Notes under the pieces: model-generated | The model's database searches: none | Told to the model about the DNA's origin: nothing | What the model saw: the letters and a program-made list of their open reading frames with translations, nothing else | Made by a program: the position numbers and the translations under genes | Part shown: positions 34,380-42,150 of the stretch, piece by piece | How positions within the stretch are numbered: the stretch's first letter is position 1 | Layout of the letters: every line of letters starts with the position of its first letter | Assembly: GCA_017649565.1 (NCBI GenBank) | Contig: JAGCGO010000080.1 | Coordinates: 1-64,000 of the forward strand | Source of the DNA: Fibrobacter sp. | GTDB taxonomy: Bacteria > Fibrobacterota > Fibrobacteria > Fibrobacterales > Fibrobacteraceae | DNA: 64,000 nt | Direction: 5' to 3'

Positions 34380-34391
34380 CGGCTACCGCCG

Positions 34392-35666
34392 CTAGAACAT
34401 CCGCATCTTCTTGTACATGCTGTTCACGGCCACGTCGAGCGTGGACATCTTGCGCCTGTTGTAGTACGCGAGCGCGAGCGCGTCCGAGCTGTCCGGGGAG
34501 CGCTGGAGCACCTTCTTGATGACATCCTTGCTCACCAGCAGGCACTTGCCCGACACGTTGACGTCCGAACTGATGATGCGGAGCTCCTCCTCGGTCTCCG
34601 CGTCGTCGAGACGGAATTCCAGCTTCATCGCCTCGGCGAGACGGAAGAACATCTCCGCGCGGGCGTTGGCGAAGTGCTCGTGGTCCTCCGCGGCCTGCCC
34701 GAAGTTCGTGAAGTAGACCTGTAGGCTCGGGTCCAGCTTCAGGAAGTCGTATATGGCCTGCCCGTAGCCGCCCGTGCCGTCCACCGTCACCTGCCGCACC
34801 TTGTACTTCTGTATGAGCCCGCGGGCGATACTGTTCATCTCGAAGGAGTCGGCCTTCTGTATCTTGACCTTCTCCAGGATGTGCACGTCGTCGATGACGT
34901 AGAACACGTTGTAGTCGCGCCCGTGTCCGGCGCAGTCTATGCCCATGGAGGCGTAGCCCCTCGGCGGCTGCCACATTCGCCCGAAGCAGTCCGAGGTGAA
35001 TACGGCGCTCTCGATGTCGCCCGAGAGTATCTGCCCCTGGATTTCCTGACGGTACAGGTCGCCCTTCAGGAAGCGCTTCATGTTCTCGCGCTCCGCCTCG
35101 GTCACATGGGTGTTGTCGTCGATGGTGGCGCCAGTCACCACGCGACCCAGCTCGTTGTTCAGCACCATGCGGTCGCACTGGCCACCCTTTCGCGGGGTGG
35201 TCGCGTAGATAGTCTGCGGCTCGAACCTTGCACCGCGCATCGTGGGGGCCACGGCCGCAAAGAGCATCGGAAGGTCGTCAGCCTTGGCGAGCTCGTCGTA
35301 GCACACGGTAGACACGCCGTCGGCACCGCGGCACACGTCGTCGTAATTTCGGTAGGATGCGCCCCAAAGGATTCCGGTGGAGCCGTCCACGGAAATTGTC
35401 TCGTCCGACTTGTTCCAGGTTGCGGTGAGCCCCCACGAACGTAGCGTGGAGAGCATTCGCGGCATCATCTGCTTTCGGAGAAGGGAGTTGGTAGGCGTGA
35501 GGTACAGCACGTTCTCGCCGCTCGCGAGCGCTATGCAGGCCTTGTTGTGCATCACCCAGCTCTTGCCAACGCCACGGCCGGAATACATGCCCGAGAGGCG
35601 CTCCCTCTGTGTGAAGAAGGACCGCTGGTATGGTTCCGGCCTGATGTCTACGTTGATTGTCCGCAT
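34392..35666 (-). CDS. terL: Terminase large subunit
   Basis: 424 residues. The N-terminal packaging ATPase has Walker A SGRGVGKSW (29-37), Walker B VCYDELAK (121-128) with the catalytic Glu, and coupling motif ATTPRKGG (156-162). The C-terminal nuclease domain supplies Asp in GIDCAGHGRDY (about 244), VDGTGGYG (about 296) and SPDSSDALAL (about 396). It drives DNA into the prohead through the portal and cuts the concatemer. Preceded by a probable small subunit, 23 nt apart. Confidence 0.95.
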   Translation of the reverse strand: MRTINVDIRPEPYQRSFFTQRERLSGMYSGRGVGKSWVMHNKACIALASGENVLYLTPTNSLLRKQMMPRMLSTLRSWGLTATWNKSDETISVDGSTGILWGASYRNYDDVCRGADGVSTVCYDELAKADDLPMLFAAVAPTMRGARFEPQTIYATTPRKGGQCDRMVLNNELGRVVTGATIDDNTHVTEAERENMKRFLKGDLYRQEIQGQILSGDIESAVFTSDCFGRMWQPPRGYASMGIDCAGHGRDYNVFYVIDDVHILEKVKIQKADSFEMNSIARGLIQKYKVRQVTVDGTGGYGQAIYDFLKLDPSLQVYFTNFGQAAEDHEHFANARAEMFFRLAEAMKLEFRLDDAETEEELRIISSDVNVSGKCLLVSKDVIKKVLQRSPDSSDALALAYYNRRKMSTLDVAVNSMYKKMRMF

Positions 35667-35689
35667 GCGGATTCAGCCTCCGCCATGCG

Positions 35690-36208
35690 CTACACTATGT
35701 TGATGTTCAACTGGATGTGTCCGTCGTCCTCGTCCTTCTCGGCTCCGACTTCTGCCACGACAGCCTTCTGCCACGACTTGACGCGCGCCTGTAGCATCTT
35801 GATGATGGTCTGCGATCCGTTGAAGTTGCGTTCCTTGAACGCGAGTGCCGCGAGCTCGTTGCTTATCTCGAGGGTGAGCTCCTGTAGGAGAGGCTTCCAC
35901 TTCTCCTCGTCGTATTCGCCGCGCTCGATAGTCACCTTGCCCACCTTCTTCGGCAGGATGAGGCACACGTGGTCGTAGAAGGCCTGCGGTGTCGTGGAAT
36001 TGAGCGCCGTGACGGTCACGCGTTCCAGCAGGGTGTTCTCCAGCTTGATTTCGGCGTCCTCGTCCAGCTCGGTGCGGTAGAGCTCCGTTTCGAACTTCTG
36101 GAACGGCGACGAACCCTCGATAACCTTCACTTCCTTGGACTTTTCGCTAGGGAAACGGCATCGCGAGCCGTTCTGCGTAATCTTCCTGACATATTCTAGT
36201 GCATTCAT
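35690..36208 (-). CDS. Putative terminase small subunit
   Basis: 172 residues. No strong HTH is visible, but FKERNFNGSQTIIKMLQARV (about 125-145) resembles the 'GN-x-x-x-x-x-xLK' helix of small terminases. A coiled central part and an acidic end (EVGAEKDEDDGHIQ) are also typical. Placement directly before terL is the main evidence. Confidence 0.5.
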   Translation of the reverse strand: MNALEYVRKITQNGSRCRFPSEKSKEVKVIEGSSPFQKFETELYRTELDEDAEIKLENTLLERVTVTALNSTTPQAFYDHVCLILPKKVGKVTIERGEYDEEKWKPLLQELTLEISNELAALAFKERNFNGSQTIIKMLQARVKSWQKAVVAEVGAEKDEDDGHIQLNINIV

Positions 36209-36272
36209 TCTATATCTCCCGACGGGAATTTTGTCGCGGCCCCGTCTGCGGCGTCATTTCCCGGAAAAACGG

Positions 36273-36298
36273 AAAAAGGACGGCACAGTAGTGCCGTC
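36273..36298 (-). terminator. Terminator between 36335 and 36208 genes
   Basis: GACGGCAC-tact-GTGCCGTC, a perfect 8-bp stem, then CTTTTT on the minus strand. Unlike other sites, the hairpin lies downstream of the late box, so a transcript from that box would need to read through. Confidence 0.8.
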
Positions 36299-36301
36299 AC
36301 C

Positions 36302-36312
36302 TATGAATAAAA
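36302..36312 (-). promoter_or_regulatory. Late promoter candidate (TTTTATTCATA box)
   Basis: TTTTATTCATAGGTGACG, 93 nt upstream of the 36208 ATG and just before a terminator hairpin. Confidence 0.5.
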
Positions 36313-36334
36313 GAACGATTGCGTATTTACCGGG

Positions 36335-37075
36335 CTACCACTCGCCCAACAGTTTTCCTTCCCTGTCGAAGAGCTGCGTGCGGGCGTAGTCGAGCGGGGT
36401 CTTGTATTCCTTGTCCGTCAGGCCTTCGGCGAACCTGCGTGCTCGTCCGGCCTTGAAGCCCTTCACGAACGCCTTGCCAGCCCTCTTGATTCTCGGGCCG
36501 AAGAAAGGGACCGCGATGGCTGCGTCCAGTGCGCCCGGCATGCCTCCGCGCTTCACCTGGTCAAGGATATTGTTTCCGTACATGGCTGAACCGAGGACCG
36601 GGACGAAGTAGCCTGCGTCCACGACGCTGACCCCCTCGCCTTCGCCGTCGTCTTCCGGGTCGTAGCCGAGGAAGAACGCCTCGGCCTTGGAAGGCTGTTC
36701 CTTGACTTCGAGTGAGTGCGGTCGGAGCTCGCGTTCCTTCAGTTCCTTTTCCAGGTCGAGGTCGCGCTCGATGCGCAGGCGCTCGAAATCGTCCTCGTTG
36801 CCGTCAGAGAGAGCCCACAGCTCGCGGTCGGTCATCAGTTCGCCGTCCTTCAGCTTGCTCTTGAGCATGGAACGGTAGCCCTTGCGCATGTTGCCAAGCG
36901 CCGCCTTGTGACGCATCGCGTCGGATTCGCGTTCTTCTTCGGCCACGCGTGCGTAATCTTCCAGCCTGCGCTGGTTGTCGAGCCATTCTTCGACGAGCGC
37001 TTCGTTAGCCAACGGGGCATCCTCATTAAAGATCGTGGCCGTGCTGTTCGCCGGTGCGTAATTCCTTTCTGCCAT
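36335..37075 (-). CDS. Hypothetical late protein
   Basis: 246 residues. The charged helical N-terminal half (RRLEDYARVAEEERESD, DFERLRIERDLDLEKELKER) is followed by SVVDAGYFVPVLGSAMYGNN and AAIAVPFFGPRIKRAGKAFV, a short hydrophobic Gly/Pro region that could associate with membranes. GAGGAC lies in the leader, and a late box is 30 nt upstream. Possibly an internal virion protein; not identified. Confidence 0.6.
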   Translation of the reverse strand: MAERNYAPANSTATIFNEDAPLANEALVEEWLDNQRRLEDYARVAEEERESDAMRHKAALGNMRKGYRSMLKSKLKDGELMTDRELWALSDGNEDDFERLRIERDLDLEKELKERELRPHSLEVKEQPSKAEAFFLGYDPEDDGEGEGVSVVDAGYFVPVLGSAMYGNNILDQVKRGGMPGALDAAIAVPFFGPRIKRAGKAFVKGFKAGRARRFAEGLTDKEYKTPLDYARTQLFDREGKLLGEW

Positions 37076-37104
37076 GGTACAAGTCCTCTATGAGTTTCCG
37101 CACT

Positions 37105-37115
37105 ATGAATAAAAA
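37105..37115 (-). promoter_or_regulatory. Late promoter candidate (TTTTATTCATA box)
   Basis: TTTTTATTCATAGTGCGG, 30 nt before the ATG at 37075, after a 10-bp perfect hairpin. It is the first late box after the sigma gene. Confidence 0.65.
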
Positions 37116-37123
37116 CGGAAACG

Positions 37124-37155
37124 GCGGACGCGCAGGAGAAACAACGCGTCCGCCG
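37124..37155 (-). terminator. Terminator after the sigma operon
   Basis: A 10-bp perfect stem (GGCGGACGCG/CGCGTCCGCC), then GTTTCCGTTTTT on the minus strand. It would stop the early transcript of the sigma gene before the late boxes. Confidence 0.8.
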
Positions 37156-37203
37156 ACTACTATGGAGCAATCAACTACGGAGTGAAAAAAAATTCTTTCG
37201 CCG

Positions 37204-37449
37204 CTACCGTCCGCGGCGTTCCTTCGGGGTACGGCGCCACAGGCACTTGTGGCCGAGGAGGTTGATTTCCTTCACGAGCACCTGCGCCACCTGCAAGGTC
37301 AAGTTCGAGTTCAGGTCGCCGATCTTCATTTCCACCGGTACGGGGAGCTGGAATTCCATCCCGTTGTCGAAGGCGATGACCTCGAAGCGCACGACCTTCG
37401 ACTTCGGCACCTTCTTATCGGAATTACCTGTATTCTTCTTCGTTGCCAT
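37204..37449 (-). CDS. Hypothetical small basic protein
   Basis: 81 residues: basic ends (ATKKNTGNSDKKVPKSKV; RRTPKERRGR) around a beta-like core (RFEVIAFDNGMEFQLPVPVE, LTLQVAQVLVKEINL). Lies directly after the sigma-like gene, before the first late terminator, so it is probably co-expressed with it and might be a sigma partner. Not recognised. Confidence 0.6.
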   Translation of the reverse strand: MATKKNTGNSDKKVPKSKVVRFEVIAFDNGMEFQLPVPVEMKIGDLNSNLTLQVAQVLVKEINLLGHKCLWRRTPKERRGR

Positions 37450-37470
37450 AAAATTCTTTTCCTTTTTGTT

Positions 37471-38133
37471 CTATGCGCGTACCAGCCTGCACGGCAGGCC
37501 CCCGCGGCTGAACTGTCTCACCGCGCGACGGACTTCCTGTAGAGTCCGCTCGCACTGCTCCACCGTCCACCCCATGTTGCGGTAGCGACGGAGCCACATT
37601 TTCCTGGCGTTAAGGACGCAGTTCTTCGAGAACCTGGAATCCTTCTGCGATACCGTCTTGACCTTGCGTCCCGCAGTATTGAGCCTGTCGGCGCAGACGG
37701 ACTCCACCACGTCGGCACCGTCAGCGGACAGAACCTTGCCGCAATGTGCGAACAGCTCGGAGTAGCCGTCGTCGGCCATGCGTTCCGTGTATTCTATCGT
37801 GGAAGGCATTATCACGGACTGGTTCACCTTTACCTCGAATCCTCCGTTGTCCGCGAAGTCGTCGATGCTGTCCGGTTTCGAAAGGCCGCCTTGTCCGTCC
37901 GGCACGAGCACGTTGCGGGCCTCGTCGTTGAGGCATTTAAGCCGGTGGTAAAGGTAGGTGGTGAAAGACGTGCCCTTGGACTTGTCGAAGTCCCGCGTGG
38001 CGTCCATGAATACCGTGTTGGCGATTGACTTGAGTTCGTCTCTGTCGAGGTAAGGCTTCGCGCTCGCGACTTTCCCGACGCACAGGTCGATAATTCCCTC
38101 GCACCGCCTGTAGAGTTCTTCTGTAGCTTCCAT
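37471..38133 (-). CDS. Phage sigma-70-like factor, candidate late transcription activator
   Basis: 220 residues. Residues 28-75 match sigma-70 region 2: LDRDELKSIANTVFMDATRD, FDKSKGTSFTTYLYHRL, then NDEAR (core-binding and -10 recognition). The C-terminal 70 residues are basic, with a possible helix-turn-helix (NCVLNARKMWLRRYRNMGWT) where region 4 would lie. It is the first gene of the late block, driven by its own strong host-type promoter. The simplest model is that it redirects host RNA polymerase to the TTTTATTCATA boxes. Confidence 0.7.
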   Translation of the reverse strand: MEATEELYRRCEGIIDLCVGKVASAKPYLDRDELKSIANTVFMDATRDFDKSKGTSFTTYLYHRLKCLNDEARNVLVPDGQGGLSKPDSIDDFADNGGFEVKVNQSVIMPSTIEYTERMADDGYSELFAHCGKVLSADGADVVESVCADRLNTAGRKVKTVSQKDSRFSKNCVLNARKMWLRRYRNMGWTVEQCERTLQEVRRAVRQFSRGGLPCRLVRA

Positions 38134-38151
38134 ATTATCCCTTCACTACAC

Positions 38152-38180
38152 AATATACATTTTGCGTCATTTTTTGTCAA
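38152..38180 (-). promoter_or_regulatory. Host-type sigma-70 promoter for the phage sigma factor
   Basis: On the minus strand, TTGACA (38175-38180), exactly 17 bp, then TATATT (38152-38157). Start of transcription expected near 38145, 12 nt before the ATG. No late box lies here. Confidence 0.8.
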
Positions 38181-38270
38181 TAGCAAAATTACTTTACACA
38201 AAAAGTTCAGCACGCGAATTCCGATAACAAGGTGAAGGGAATAACATTTTCAACCAAGGGAAATCTTACT

Positions 38271-39677
38271 ATGGCAAAAGGAAGCGTATCTTACATGGCG
38301 GTGATGGAACTCCGCCCGGACGAGGTGGAATTCGACCCGAAGAACCCCCGTTCCGAAACCGGCGACGTGAGCGACCTGGTCGCGAGCCTCAGGACTCACG
38401 GGCTCATCCAGCCCATCACCGTGCGCCGTACCGACGAAGGCAAGTTCGTGGTGGTCGCAGGGAACCGCCGTCTCGCCGCGCTGAAGGAACTCAAGCGCTC
38501 CGTGAACGCCATCGAGGTGGAATTCTCCACCGAGAAGGAATCCCAGGAAGTATCCGTAGCCGAGAACATCGTGCGTTCGCAGATGTCGCCCGTTGACGAG
38601 GCGAAGGCCGTGGCGAGCCTTTTCCGCCGCGGCAAGGGACGAATGGAAATCGGCGCCATGTTCGGCAAGTCCCCGCGCTGGGCGGAAGCACGCTACCGCA
38701 TCGCGAAGTTGGGCGGAAAGGCCCTCGAATACCTGGAACAGGGAAAGATCAACCTCGGACACGCCGAGGCGCTCACCGTATGCCCCGAAGACGACATCGA
38801 CAGATTCCTGGAACAGGCCAAGTGGAACACTCCCGAACAGCTCCGCGCGGCCATTCTCCGCAGCCGAAAGTCTCTCGACAACGCATGCTTCGACTGCAAG
38901 AAGGTGTGCGAGGGCTGCACGAAGAAATCCGACTGCCAGCAGGACCTCTTCGGCGACATCAAGGACGTGTACTGTCTCGACGAGCAGTGCTTCGAGGAAA
39001 ACGTGAAGAAGTTCGAGGAACAGCTCGCCGATAGCTGGAGGGTGAACGGCTACGAGCGCGTCCCCGAAGGCGAGGACAGCGACGCCTGCAACGGTTACGG
39101 CGAATGGGTCGCCGACGAGGAATGCAACGCCGACGAAATCGCGGAGCTCAAGGAAAAGGGCGTTAAGCCGATGTTCTGGGTTTACGAAGGCAAGTCCGGC
39201 CTCGCATACCGCGAACCCGAAGATGAAACGGAAGATTCCGAAGGCGAAGGCGAACCCGACGACGGACTTTCCTGGAGCGACAGGAACGCCATCGAGCACA
39301 AGGTGTGCGCGGTGGACGAACCGCACGTTCGTGCCAAGGTACACGACTTCGTATCGACACTCGATGACATCCAGGTGTCATTCATTCTCGCCACCCTAAC
39401 GAACTGCCGCTACGAATACACGGAATGCGACGCCGACGGCAACCATACTGACAAGGACGAATCGTTCCTGCTGCACGTAGGCGACGAGGTCGGCGAAAAG
39501 CGTCAGCGCGACATCTTGGAAGACGAGATCGTTGAATCCGTACTCGGTTACAACGGCGTACGCAACGGAGACGAGCGCGGCTACTTCGGATGCCTCCCGA
39601 AGGACGAGACAATGCAGAAGGCGAAGGAACTCTGGGAATCAGAAAAGTCTAAAAATAAGGAAGATGCTAATGAGTAA
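38271..39677 (+). CDS. ParB-like DNA-binding protein
   Basis: 468 residues. The N-terminal ParB/Sulfiredoxin-like domain shows VEFDPKNPRSETGDVSDLVA, SLRTHGLIQPITVRR, VVAGNRRLAALKEL (the G-x-RR box) and VAENIVRSQMSPVDEAKAVA. An HTH region (MEIGAMFGKSPRWAEARYRI) follows. A Cys cluster (CFDCKKVCEGCTKKSDC, about 208-225) may bind zinc. The acidic C-terminus is phage-specific. ATG 38271 is chosen with AAGGG 10 nt upstream; a GTG at 38232 is possible. May act in plasmid-like segregation or as an early regulator; no parA seen. Confidence 0.8.
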   Translation: MAKGSVSYMAVMELRPDEVEFDPKNPRSETGDVSDLVASLRTHGLIQPITVRRTDEGKFVVVAGNRRLAALKELKRSVNAIEVEFSTEKESQEVSVAENIVRSQMSPVDEAKAVASLFRRGKGRMEIGAMFGKSPRWAEARYRIAKLGGKALEYLEQGKINLGHAEALTVCPEDDIDRFLEQAKWNTPEQLRAAILRSRKSLDNACFDCKKVCEGCTKKSDCQQDLFGDIKDVYCLDEQCFEENVKKFEEQLADSWRVNGYERVPEGEDSDACNGYGEWVADEECNADEIAELKEKGVKPMFWVYEGKSGLAYREPEDETEDSEGEGEPDDGLSWSDRNAIEHKVCAVDEPHVRAKVHDFVSTLDDIQVSFILATLTNCRYEYTECDADGNHTDKDESFLLHVGDEVGEKRQRDILEDEIVESVLGYNGVRNGDERGYFGCLPKDETMQKAKELWESEKSKNKEDANE

Positions 39678-39768
39678 AAAAGAAATCCGTATTTGCAACG
39701 GCTGTGGTAAAGAAAACGATAAAAATAAAGAAAAAATTAGAGGTGAAATAGGCTATGCAAAAGACTGA
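39670..39768 (+). CDS. Micro-protein with one CxxC
   Basis: 32 residues: MSKKEIRICNGCGKENDKNK, then a basic-acidic end. The ATG overlaps the ParB stop; AGGAAG lies just upstream, and an ATG at 39664 is possible. CNGCG could be half a zinc knuckle. Translation is likely from context; function unknown. Confidence 0.5.
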   Translation: MSKKEIRICNGCGKENDKNKEKIRGEIGYAKD

Positions 39769-40054
39769 ATACGAGCAGAAGAATAGCCGCACCGCGACCG
39801 GCGAATACTACGACGGCGGAGAGGTTGAGACCATCGTGTACCTCGAAGGTCTCATCACGGCGCTCATCAGGAACGGCGTGGAACCGAGGCGCGCCCACAA
39901 CATCGTCGCCGCCACGAAGTACCTCTCGTCTCGACTGGGCGCGAAGGCAGACCAGCCGATAGAACTTGACCTGATGAAGGCGGAGAACTACATCCACCGC
40001 GCCCGCACGGGCAAGTGGCTGCCGAAGGAACGGCTTGACCCGTTCGGAGAGTAG
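39755..40054 (+). CDS. DUF3310 family protein
   Basis: 99 residues. ITALIRNGVEPRRAHNIVAA, TKYLSSRLGAKAD and ELDLMKAENYIHRARTG match the phage DUF3310 pattern (GN-x-x-KY, D-x-KA-x-xY). The family lies near nucleotide-metabolism genes in phages, and its activity is unproven. Start overlaps the previous gene by 14 nt; AGAGG is upstream. Confidence 0.65.
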   Translation: MQKTEYEQKNSRTATGEYYDGGEVETIVYLEGLITALIRNGVEPRRAHNIVAATKYLSSRLGAKADQPIELDLMKAENYIHRARTGKWLPKERLDPFGE

Positions 40055-40059
40055 GAAAA

Positions 40060-40905
40060 ATGAAGACGCTGATTAGGCTATGGAAGATGTTCTACAGGCT
40101 GCTACGGCTGAAGGACTACCAACGCCACGCAATGTTGAGCCGTGCCGAAATGGTCGCCGACATGAGGCTCAAATACCTGCGTGACGCATACGACACGATT
40201 TTCGACGATTACCGGTCTTACAAAAATTTGGCTCTGGAGTACGGATGTAATTCCGCATCGGAACTGCAAGCGACAATCGAGAGCTTGTACAAGACAAAGA
40301 AATCACAAAAACAATCCAACACAAGAAAGGAAAAAACAATGAAAGCAACAAAGAAACCCGTAACCATCGAATGCTTCAAGTACGATGGCGACCTCAAGAA
40401 CAGCAACGGCGAATACTACGTTCCCGAATGGGCCGTGGAAGCCGAAAAGAACGGTATTATCTTCTTCAAGTATCAGGGAGAAATGTACATCAAGACTCTC
40501 GAGGGCGACCACCACGCAAGCGTCGGCGACTACATCATCCGTGGCGTGAATGGCGAACTTTATCCGTGCAAGCCCGACATTTTTGAAAAAACCTACGATA
40601 TTGCCGAAAACGTAAAACAGGTTGAATGCGTTCCCGACAAAAATAAAAATCTGGCCAAAGAGGACGAGGCCCTGTGCCAACATCCCAATCTTCGCATTCG
40701 CAAGAACTCCGATGTGGTCATCGAACTTGCCATCGAACGAAAGGAAACTTCTGTCCTTCTCGCCAAACTCAACACGGCTATTGATGCAGACCCCGAAACC
40801 GTGAGCGCACACCACAAGGAATTGTGGCGCAAGCAGGCCAAGGCGATGCAGGATTACGTTGACGTACTTGGTGAACGCATCATTGACCTGATTAACAATA
40901 ACTAA
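40060..40905 (+). CDS. Fused or internally re-started phage protein
   Basis: 281 residues in one frame with two unlike halves. Residues 1-93 are basic and helical (IRLWKMFYRLLRLKDYQ). From an internal ATG at 40339, AAAGGA lies upstream and the familiar phage protein MKATKKPVTIECFKYDG, GDYIIRGVNGELYPCKPDIF begins; this module is normally encoded alone. So either a natural fusion or two overlapping products from one frame. C-terminal approximately 70 residues are a helix similar to accessory domains. Confidence 0.65.
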   Translation: MKTLIRLWKMFYRLLRLKDYQRHAMLSRAEMVADMRLKYLRDAYDTIFDDYRSYKNLALEYGCNSASELQATIESLYKTKKSQKQSNTRKEKTMKATKKPVTIECFKYDGDLKNSNGEYYVPEWAVEAEKNGIIFFKYQGEMYIKTLEGDHHASVGDYIIRGVNGELYPCKPDIFEKTYDIAENVKQVECVPDKNKNLAKEDEALCQHPNLRIRKNSDVVIELAIERKETSVLLAKLNTAIDADPETVSAHHKELWRKQAKAMQDYVDVLGERIIDLINNN

Positions 40906-40910
40906 AAGCA

Positions 40911-41040
40911 ATGGCCGTAGCCTCAACTGGTAAGGCTCTTCTCCTGCGAGGACGGGTTCGAGTCCCGGATGTTGCCGTCAGGTGTCAACGGTCGCACGCG
41001 TCGGAAGAAGGTAGTTGTGGGTTCGACTCCCACCGGCCAT
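40911..41040 (+). ncRNA. tRNA-like RNA A with a second T-arm and D-arm
   Basis: A perfect 7-bp acceptor ATGGCCG (40911-40917)/CGGCCAT (41034-41040), U8-A9, D-arm GCCT...AGGC (40920-40936), a 5-bp stem CTTCT/AGAAG (40938-40942/41006-41010), a 6-nt variable region and T-arm GTGGG-TTCGACT-CCCAC (41017-41033). The 63 nt inside the anticodon-stem position hold an additional T-arm CGGG-TTCGAGT-CCCG (40953-40967) and a D-like arm GTGT...GCAC (40982-40997). No encoded CCA. Element B at 59210 shares the same plan. Not an ordinary tRNA; the anticodon cannot be stated. Confidence 0.65.
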
Positions 41041-41064
41041 ATAACTGAACAAAGGATTTCTCAA

Positions 41065-41424
41065 ATGCCAAAAGTAAGACTCAACAACGTCACGCGCGAA
41101 GATTTTTCTATGATGGAGAAATACCACATTCCGTTAAAGATAATGGGATGCGAGGCGGAATCTTTTGATGACGTAAAAGGTTCGTTAGCCATTCAATATG
41201 TAAATGTGCTTTGCGGAACACGCCGAATCTTCTTTGACGTCAACGTAGAAACTCTTCAAAAGAAATTTTCATTTGAATACAACCATCCAGACTTGGGTTC
41301 CGACAGCATATTTGCTTGGCTTGACGCTGAAACGCAAGAAAAAGACGGGAAGCAATTTGACAAAATTGTAGAACGAATCATGCACCAATTTATTCGAAAA
41401 ATGCTGGAGAACGACAAGAAATGA
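41065..41424 (+). CDS. Hypothetical protein
   Basis: 119 residues from MPKVRLNNVTREDFSMM, with AAAGGA 8 nt upstream; frames starting inside the RNA element are rejected. Mixed alpha/beta, no motif recognised. First gene after tRNA-like element A and head of a chain of genes linked by ATGA overlaps. Confidence 0.65.
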   Translation: MPKVRLNNVTREDFSMMEKYHIPLKIMGCEAESFDDVKGSLAIQYVNVLCGTRRIFFDVNVETLQKKFSFEYNHPDLGSDSIFAWLDAETQEKDGKQFDKIVERIMHQFIRKMLENDKK

Positions 41425-41588
41425 ACTTTGCCAACCCGAAGAAGACCCTGCTTCTCGCAATGGCGAAACAGGCAAAATACATGTCGCTATACTATAGGCT
41501 CGAATTCATGTCAACGGAAGGCGAACTATTCAGGCGCAAGTGGAGACAGTTTGAGCTGTTCCGCAAGAAAGCGAAGGAGCTGGAATGA
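41421..41588 (+). CDS. Small basic helical protein
   Basis: 55 residues (MNFANPKKTLLLAMAKQAKY, then a Lys/Arg/Glu-rich helix). ATGA overlaps at both ends strongly support translation. Function unknown. Confidence 0.55.
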   Translation: MNFANPKKTLLLAMAKQAKYMSLYYRLEFMSTEGELFRRKWRQFELFRKKAKELE

Positions 41589-41758
41589 TAGAACAATTTG
41601 TCATTGAAACCTGGGAAATTCTTCTAGTGGTTATGATCAGCTATACACTCGGAGCCGTAACGTCCGTAATAATTATTCAATCAATAGAAAAAATCATCAA
41701 AAAGAATATGGAAAAAGTTCATATCGAAAACCAGAAGATGCTCCGAGGAATAAAATGA
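41585..41758 (+). CDS. Small single-pass membrane protein
   Basis: 57 residues. Residues 11-32 (EILLVVMISYTLGAVTSVII) form one transmembrane helix, followed by a basic cytoplasmic-type tail. Overlaps both neighbours by four bases. Unknown function. Confidence 0.55.
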   Translation: MIEQFVIETWEILLVVMISYTLGAVTSVIIIQSIEKIIKKNMEKVHIENQKMLRGIK

Positions 41759-42150
41759 CAGAGAAACCTAAAGCCGAGAACTGCTTCGACGTATACGAGG
41801 AATACACGAAGACCGGCGAAGAAATCCTCGTCTACCGCGCCGAGGCAATCGACAAGTACATCGACGCCCTGCGCTCCGAGATTGTCGAGAAGGTAGTGGA
41901 CGACTTCACGCGGTGGCGCAAGTGCGACCCGGTGACTGGAGCCCCGTCGGAAGAATACTTCCGCTCGCACCCGAAGAATGCTCTCGTCAAGGTGAAGTTC
42001 AACTACCTCGGCGAGGACATCGAGGTTATCAAGATCGCGAGGTGGGGTTTAAACGCGAAGTGCTGGAAGTTCCAGTGCAGCGAGGACCCGATGAACGACC
42101 CCGAGTACAAGGGCGACTACAGGGTCGCGGGATGGAGGCCCATACATTGA
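41755..42150 (+). CDS. Hypothetical protein
   Basis: 131 residues: a helical N-terminus (NCFDVYEEYTKTGEEILVYR) with AIDKYIDALRSEIVEKVVDD and a beta-like C-terminal half rich in Tyr/Trp (ARWGLNAKCWKFQCSEDP). Linked by overlap to both neighbours. Family not recognised. Confidence 0.6.
   Translation: MTEKPKAENCFDVYEEYTKTGEEILVYRAEAIDKYIDALRSEIVEKVVDDFTRWRKCDPVTGAPSEEYFRSHPKNALVKVKFNYLGEDIEVIKIARWGLNAKCWKFQCSEDPMNDPEYKGDYRVAGWRPIH

Noticed and set aside
37471-38133. Antiterminator (Q-like) instead of a sigma factor
   Set aside because: The region-2-like segment is specific enough, and many separate boxes with terminators between them do not fit one antiterminated transcript. Kept only as a lesser alternative.
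38250-39344. 364-residue minus-strand ORF over the ParB-like gene
   Set aside because: Shadow frame without an SD; ParB motifs are unambiguous on the plus strand.
39664-39682. ATGAGTAAAA and, at 58337, ATGAATAAAA as extra late boxes
   Set aside because: They are start regions of plus-strand genes with good SDs, in the early blocks; the similarity is by chance.
40911-41040. tmRNA or group I intron interpretation of the tRNA-like elements
   Set aside because: No tag ORF or pseudoknots and a normal D-arm exclude tmRNA; the insert is far too short for a group I intron.
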